Below are positions 63,241 to 64,000 of a stretch of DNA of 64,000 bases, piece after piece; positions within the stretch are counted from its first letter, which is position 1, and each line of letters begins with the position of its first letter. The notes beneath the pieces are model-generated. The model was not told the origin of the DNA and searched no databases. It saw nothing but the letters and a program-made list of their open reading frames with translations. Position numbers and translations under genes: made by a program. This DNA comes from Uliginosibacterium aquaticum (GTDB lineage: Bacteria > Pseudomonadota > Gammaproteobacteria > Burkholderiales > Rhodocyclaceae): contig NZ_JABCSC020000004.1 in NCBI RefSeq assembly GCF_012972705.2, positions 186,001 through 250,000 on the forward strand, read 5' to 3'.

Positions 63241-64000
63241 TCAATGCGCGGCTGCCAGATCCGCCAGCTTCAGCAGCAGGCTGTAGGTGTAGGCAGGGAA
63301 AGTGTGCACATCCTCGTGGCCGGCTTGTGGCAACACGATCAGATCCGCCGCGGGATGCCCGGCCTTGAGTGCTTCGGAATGCTTCACGCTGACCAGCGTG
63401 TCCTGCGCGCCGTGAATCAGCAGCACCGGCTCGCTGACCCTGGTCAGCCACTCATCTGTGCGCATCGGATAGCGCGTGGCGAACGAGGGCACCCAGGGGA
63501 AGTGGTCTTTCCCCAGCTGCACGAAGCTGCTGTAGGGCGAGACGAGGATCAGCTGGGCCGCCTCCACTTCGCTGGCGAGCTTGGTGGCGAGGCCGCTGCC
63601 GAGTGAGCGGCCATAGATCACGATGGGGCGGCCAGCGTATTCCGGCGCCACGGTGTCCCAGGCCGCGCGCACATCGGCATGCAGTTGAGCTTCACTCTCG
63701 ATGTGGCCGGTGCTTTTGCCGAAACCACGGTAATCCATCATGAACAGGTCATACCCGGCGCGGCGGTAGAACTCGGTGCTGGGCAACCAGATATCCAGAT
63801 TGCCGGCATTGCCATGCAGGAAAAAGATCAGGCCCTTGGCGTTTGCCTGCCGCAAGTGCAGGGCAGACAGTGTGGCGCCGGGCACTTCCAGCTTGCGCTC
63901 GAACACATCCGGTTTGTCGAAGCGGAAATCTGCAGGCAGCTTTACCGGGTAGAACAGCAGGCTCTCCTGGCGCGTCAGCATCACGGCGATGAGGGCAACG
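63241..64000 (-). CDS. Alpha/beta hydrolase, N-terminus beyond window
   Basis: An alpha/beta hydrolase of the Bem46/YfhR-like group. Visible are FFLHGNAGNLDIWLP, DYRGFGKSTG, the nucleophile elbow YGRSLGSGLA, and the catalytic Asp and His near IHGAQDTLVS and QAGHEDVHTF. Reading continues to the right edge of the window through a hydrophobic stretch (VALIAVML) just before MLTRQESLLFYP, so the usual N-terminal membrane helix lies partly outside and the gene is incomplete here. A start at 63984 (GTG) or 63981 (ATG) is less likely. Confidence 0.8.
   Translation of the reverse strand, partial: VALIAVMLTRQESLLFYPVKLPADFRFDKPDVFERKLEVPGATLSALHLRQANAKGLIFFLHGNAGNLDIWLPSTEFYRRAGYDLFMMDYRGFGKSTGHIESEAQLHADVRAAWDTVAPEYAGRPIVIYGRSLGSGLATKLASEVEAAQLILVSPYSSFVQLGKDHFPWVPSFATRYPMRTDEWLTRVSEPVLLIHGAQDTLVSVKHSEALKAGHPAADLIVLPQAGHEDVHTFPAYTYSLLLKLADLAAAH

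Overview
The window looks like chromosomal DNA of a high-GC, motile or chemotactic, pectin-degrading betaproteobacterium. Pointers are a DUF3567 protein, a YdcH-type small protein, GreB, class II ribonucleotide reductase, PPK/PPX and an Mla-type lipid transport operon, all in a Rhodocyclales-like style. The secreted pectinases with long Ser/Ala linkers resemble those of plant-polymer degraders; a Uliginosibacterium-like organism is a guess from memory, not a demonstrated assignment. The window holds no rRNA, tRNA, CRISPR array, prophage or complete transposase gene.

Layout. 1-300 is an AT-richer fragment of an unknown membrane protein. 0.4-13.9 kb is mostly housekeeping: nrdJ with two NrdR boxes, an HDOD protein, small conserved proteins, greB, an orphan histidine kinase, metallopeptidases, an orphan FliL-like protein, an alpha/beta hydrolase and ppk. 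14.0-19.8 kb is a tight co-directional run: ppx, a permease with a fused STAS-like domain, its ATPase, an MCE protein, an auxiliary lipoprotein and a TatD nuclease. 19.9-31.7 kb carries an EAL protein, hydrolases, a solute-binding protein, a LysR/dioxygenase divergent pair, an orphan response regulator and a YhgE/Pip-type membrane protein. 31.8-44.5 kb holds uraA with an attenuator-like leader, a ROK regulator, a DMT exporter, an overlapping membrane protein/MATE/sirtuin operon, dps, a divergent lrp/ald pair and tex.

44.7-57.8 kb is the accessory, pectin-related region. It has a GH28 polygalacturonase lipoprotein, a soluble chemoreceptor whose sensor is a LacI-type sugar-binding domain, and two PL1 pectate lyase lipoproteins that share a near-identical C-terminal module and 3' end. 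Between them sit a ParD-like/methionine aminopeptidase pair and an NhaR/HPF/TerB-like group. A plausible model is that secreted enzymes release oligogalacturonides and the cytoplasmic chemoreceptor reads an imported sugar product, steering swimming. 58.3-64 kb returns to core genes: an MFS transporter, a solute-binding protein, cimA, a TonB-like protein and a partial hydrolase.

Two families of short, transposase-less inverted-repeat elements stand out. Family A has two copies (7716-7938 and 49499-49645) and family B one (28222-28493). All three begin or end exactly on the stop codon of a neighbouring gene. Regulatory sites visible by eye include NrdR boxes, a Pho box, repeated ATTCAC motifs between lrp and ald, palindromes before nhaR, an operator-like palindrome before the ParD-like gene, and several intrinsic terminators.
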